From Penaeus vannamei (Eukaryota > Arthropoda > Malacostraca > Decapoda > Penaeidae): a stretch of 10,000 nucleotides of DNA. Positions 7,926 to 10,000 of this stretch are shown here, in pieces; the stretch's first letter is position 1, and every line of letters begins with the position of its first letter. The translations under genes were made by a program, and so were the position numbers. Where the stretch lies: NCBI RefSeq assembly GCF_042767895.1, contig NC_091582.1, positions 22,346,016-22,356,015 on the forward strand, written 5' to 3'. The notes under the pieces were generated by a model, which was not told the origin of the DNA, did no database searches, and saw nothing but the letters and a program-made list of their open reading frames with translations.

Positions 7926-8310
7926 TATAATAGTAATATGAAGATGGTGATAACAGTGGAAGAAAAAAATAGGCTGTGGTAAGATAGTAATGATATGATG
8001 ATAATAATGATGATAGTGATAACAATTATGATGATAATGATGATAATAATGATGATCGTGATAACAATTATGATGATAATGATTATAATAATGATAGTGA
8101 TAACAATTATGATGATGATAATAATGATAGTGATAACAATTATGATGATAATGATAATAATGATAGTGATAACAATTATGATGATAATGATAAAAATAAT
8201 TATGGTGATTAAAATTATAAGAGATGATGTCAGTGGTAATGATAATGATAATAATTATAGAATTAATCGTGATAATAATAATCGTGATAATGATAATAAC
8301 AATAATGCCA
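7926..8310 (+). repeat. GAT/AAT triplet field with nested minisatellite
   Basis: Purine-rich triplets on the plus strand. Within them GTGATAACAATTATGATGAT recurs five times, starting at 8016, 8058, 8097, 8130 and 8166 (the second copy has C before GTG). Spacings are 42, 39, 33 and 36 bases, all multiples of three. Units therefore differ by whole triplets, as expected from slippage of GAT/AAT inside a larger repeated block. Confidence 0.92.
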
Positions 8311-8388
8311 ATAATAATTATCATTATCATCCCAATCCTATTCATTGTCATTGTTATTTTAGTTATCATTCCTTTTCTTATCATTGTT

Positions 8389-8480
<92 letters not shown>

Positions 8481-8870
8481 CATTTTTATTATCAGTAGCA
8501 GCATTTTATCATTATTATAATTTTATTATCATTATCATTATTATTACTGGTAGTAGTAGTAGTAGTATCATTAATAACAATGTTGTTAATGATGATAATA
8601 ATGATAATAATGGTAATACTACTATTATTGTTATCATCATTATTATTATTATTATCATTATCATTAATATCACCGATGTTGTTCTTTGTTGTATTGATCA
8701 TTCTTCTTCTCATTATTACCGTAAACATCATCTTTACCTTTATCATTACCATCAATATCATTATCATTATCATCAATATTATTATCAATATCATTATGAA
8801 TGTCATCATTATCATCATTATCATTATCAATGTCATTATCATTTCATTGCCACCGATGTCATTATTGTTT
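8311..8870 (+). repeat. ATT/ATC triplet field with pure (ATT)27
   Basis: The triplet polarity reverses here, so the plus strand now carries ATT/ATC. A perfect (ATT)n runs 8401-8480, about 27 units and the longest pure triplet tract in the window. A (TAG)5-6 block lies at 8550-8567. The rest is degenerate ATT/ATC/AAC. Ile/Leu/Tyr homopolymer frames here are artefacts. Confidence 0.95.
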
Positions 8871-8964
8871 TTGAAATAAAAAAAATCACGGTGCTTATGA
8901 TAATTATTTATGAATAGAAACAGTTTAATATTAATGAATTCCTTGTGTCTTCAATCTGGTTCCA

Positions 8965-9435
8965 TTTATTTATTTATTAAATTTTTTACCATTTATTTAT
9001 CTATTTATTTATTATAATTTTATTTATTTATTTATTTATTATTGTTTTATTTATTTATTCAATATTTGTTTATCTATTTTATTTATTTATTTGTTATTAT
9101 CTTATTTATCTATTTATTTATTATTATTTTATCTATTTATTTATTTATCATTGTTTTATTTATTTATTTATTTATAATTGTTTTATTCATTCATTTATTT
9201 ATTTATCATTGTTTTATTTATTTATTTATTTATTATCATTTTATTCATTCATTTATTTATTATTTATTTATTATCATTTATTTATTTATTATCATTTATT
9301 TATTTATTATCATTTATTTATTTATTATCATTTATTTATTTATTATCATCTATTTAATTATTATCATTTATTTATTTACTATGATTTTATTTATTTGTTA
9401 TTTATATTTCACTATCTATTTATCTATTATTGTTT
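8965..9435 (+). repeat. ATTT tetranucleotide field with 18-base higher-order unit
   Basis: About 470 bases of TTTA/ATTT repeats with regular ATC, TTG and CATTC interruptions. From 9273 to about 9380 the unit ATCATTTATTTATTTATT repeats with exact 18-base spacing (starts 9273, 9291, 9309, 9327, 9345, 9363). Upstream, ATTGTTTTATT modules recur less regularly (9150, 9177, 9208). The 137-codon Phe/Ile/Tyr/Leu frame at 9042-9455 is a by-product. Confidence 0.93.
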
Positions 9436-9604
9436 TTCCTTTTATTTCACAATAGCTTTTCATTGCCGCATTGTCTTGTAAATATAGTTTGTCCAGAATC
9501 AATGGGTTGTTTCGGGTGCTTGTTTCCCAATTTTATTGATTTTCACTTATGTCTCTCTTCGTCTTTTATGTCTCGCCCGGACTCGGTCTCGTTAATTTGA
9601 AGAA

Positions 9605-9935
9605 GAGGAAGAAGACGAATAATGATAATGATAATAGTTATAATGATAATAGTAATAATAGTAATAATAATAGTAATAATAATAATAGTAATAATAATGA
9701 TAATAATGACAATGAGAACAATAATAATAATAATGACAATGATAATAATAATGATAATGAAAATATTAATGACAATGATAATAATGATAATAACCAAAAT
9801 AATGCTAATAATGATAACAATAATAAGCACCATTACACAACAACAACAATAATAATTATCATAATAAGAATGATGATAACACCAATAATAGTGATAAATA
9901 TAATAAAAAATATAATAATCTTGATGATAAGCATG
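9605..9935 (+). repeat. AAT/GAT triplet field
   Basis: AATAATGATAAT-type triplets on the plus strand, with AATAGT variants at the start and ACAACA at the end, running almost to the window edge. Polarity is opposite to 8311-8870. The Ile/Met-rich plus frame and Ile/Tyr-rich minus frame are artefacts. Confidence 0.92.
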
Positions 9936-10000
9936 ATAATAATAAGGATAATACGAAAAAAACAACAACACAACAACAGTAATACAACTAAAAAGTATAT

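Noticed and set aside
8016..8190. Regularly spaced repeats considered as a CRISPR array
   Set aside because: Spacers are short variants of the same GAT/AAT triplets rather than unique sequences, and the context is eukaryotic satellite DNA.
9042..9455. 137-codon Phe/Leu/Ile/Tyr plus frame resembling a membrane protein
   Set aside because: Generated by ATTT tetramers. The hydrophobicity reflects T-rich codons and there is no topology or conserved motif.

Overview
The window looks like accessory DNA from a large arthropod nuclear genome, most probably a penaeid shrimp or another decapod. Three things point there: spliceosomal introns, a TATA-type promoter, and a very high share of simple repeats ((TA)n, (CA)n, (GA)n, ATT/ATC triplets, ATTT tetramers), for which penaeid genomes are known. 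The taxon is inferred from style only; no marker gene proves it.

The one well-supported gene is on the minus strand at about 2360-1290. It is split, so no single open frame shows it. Reading from high to low coordinates there is a TATA box (2360-2353), a short non-coding first exon ending at 2246, a 194-base 5'-UTR intron whose acceptor directly abuts the ATG (2051), coding exon 1 (2051-1879), a 156-base intron, and coding exon 2 (1722-1557). The spliced product is 112 residues. It has a signal peptide of about 24 residues, a strongly acidic spacer, and a basic C-terminus with an Arg-Arg site followed by 12 residues and a final Gly-Arg. This is the layout of a prepropeptide for a C-terminally amidated neuropeptide-like or other short secreted peptide. 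I do not recognise the family. A perfect GTAAGT donor 23 bases after the stop suggests a spliced 3' UTR or an alternative 3' exon.

Region by region: 1-321 unique sequence; 323-1219 a giant alternating (TA)n/(CA)n cluster with one (GA)n block; 1293-2360 the peptide gene; 2440-3090 a GC- and CpG-rich unique stretch with an NRF1-like palindrome; 3091-3540 unique AT-rich DNA; 3541-3895 a compound (TA)(TG)(GA) satellite and purine tract; 3910-3960 a near-palindromic RFX X-box beside a strong minus-strand splice donor; 4010-4985 degenerate ATT/ATC triplets; 4986-6790 mostly unique DNA with a weak tRNA-like (SINE-like) trace near 5100-5215; 6799-7145 (GA)n blocks; 7185-7800 a 600-base polypyrimidine tract containing a duplication of about 230 bases; 7926-8310 GAT/AAT triplets with a nested minisatellite; 8311-8870 the opposite-polarity ATT/ATC tract with (ATT)27; 8965-9435 an ATTT field with an 18-base higher-order unit; 9436-9600 unique; 9605-9935 AAT/GAT triplets.

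Almost all long open frames in the window are artefacts of simple repeats that lack stop codons. No rRNA, convincing tRNA, CRISPR array, intact transposon or viral gene was seen.
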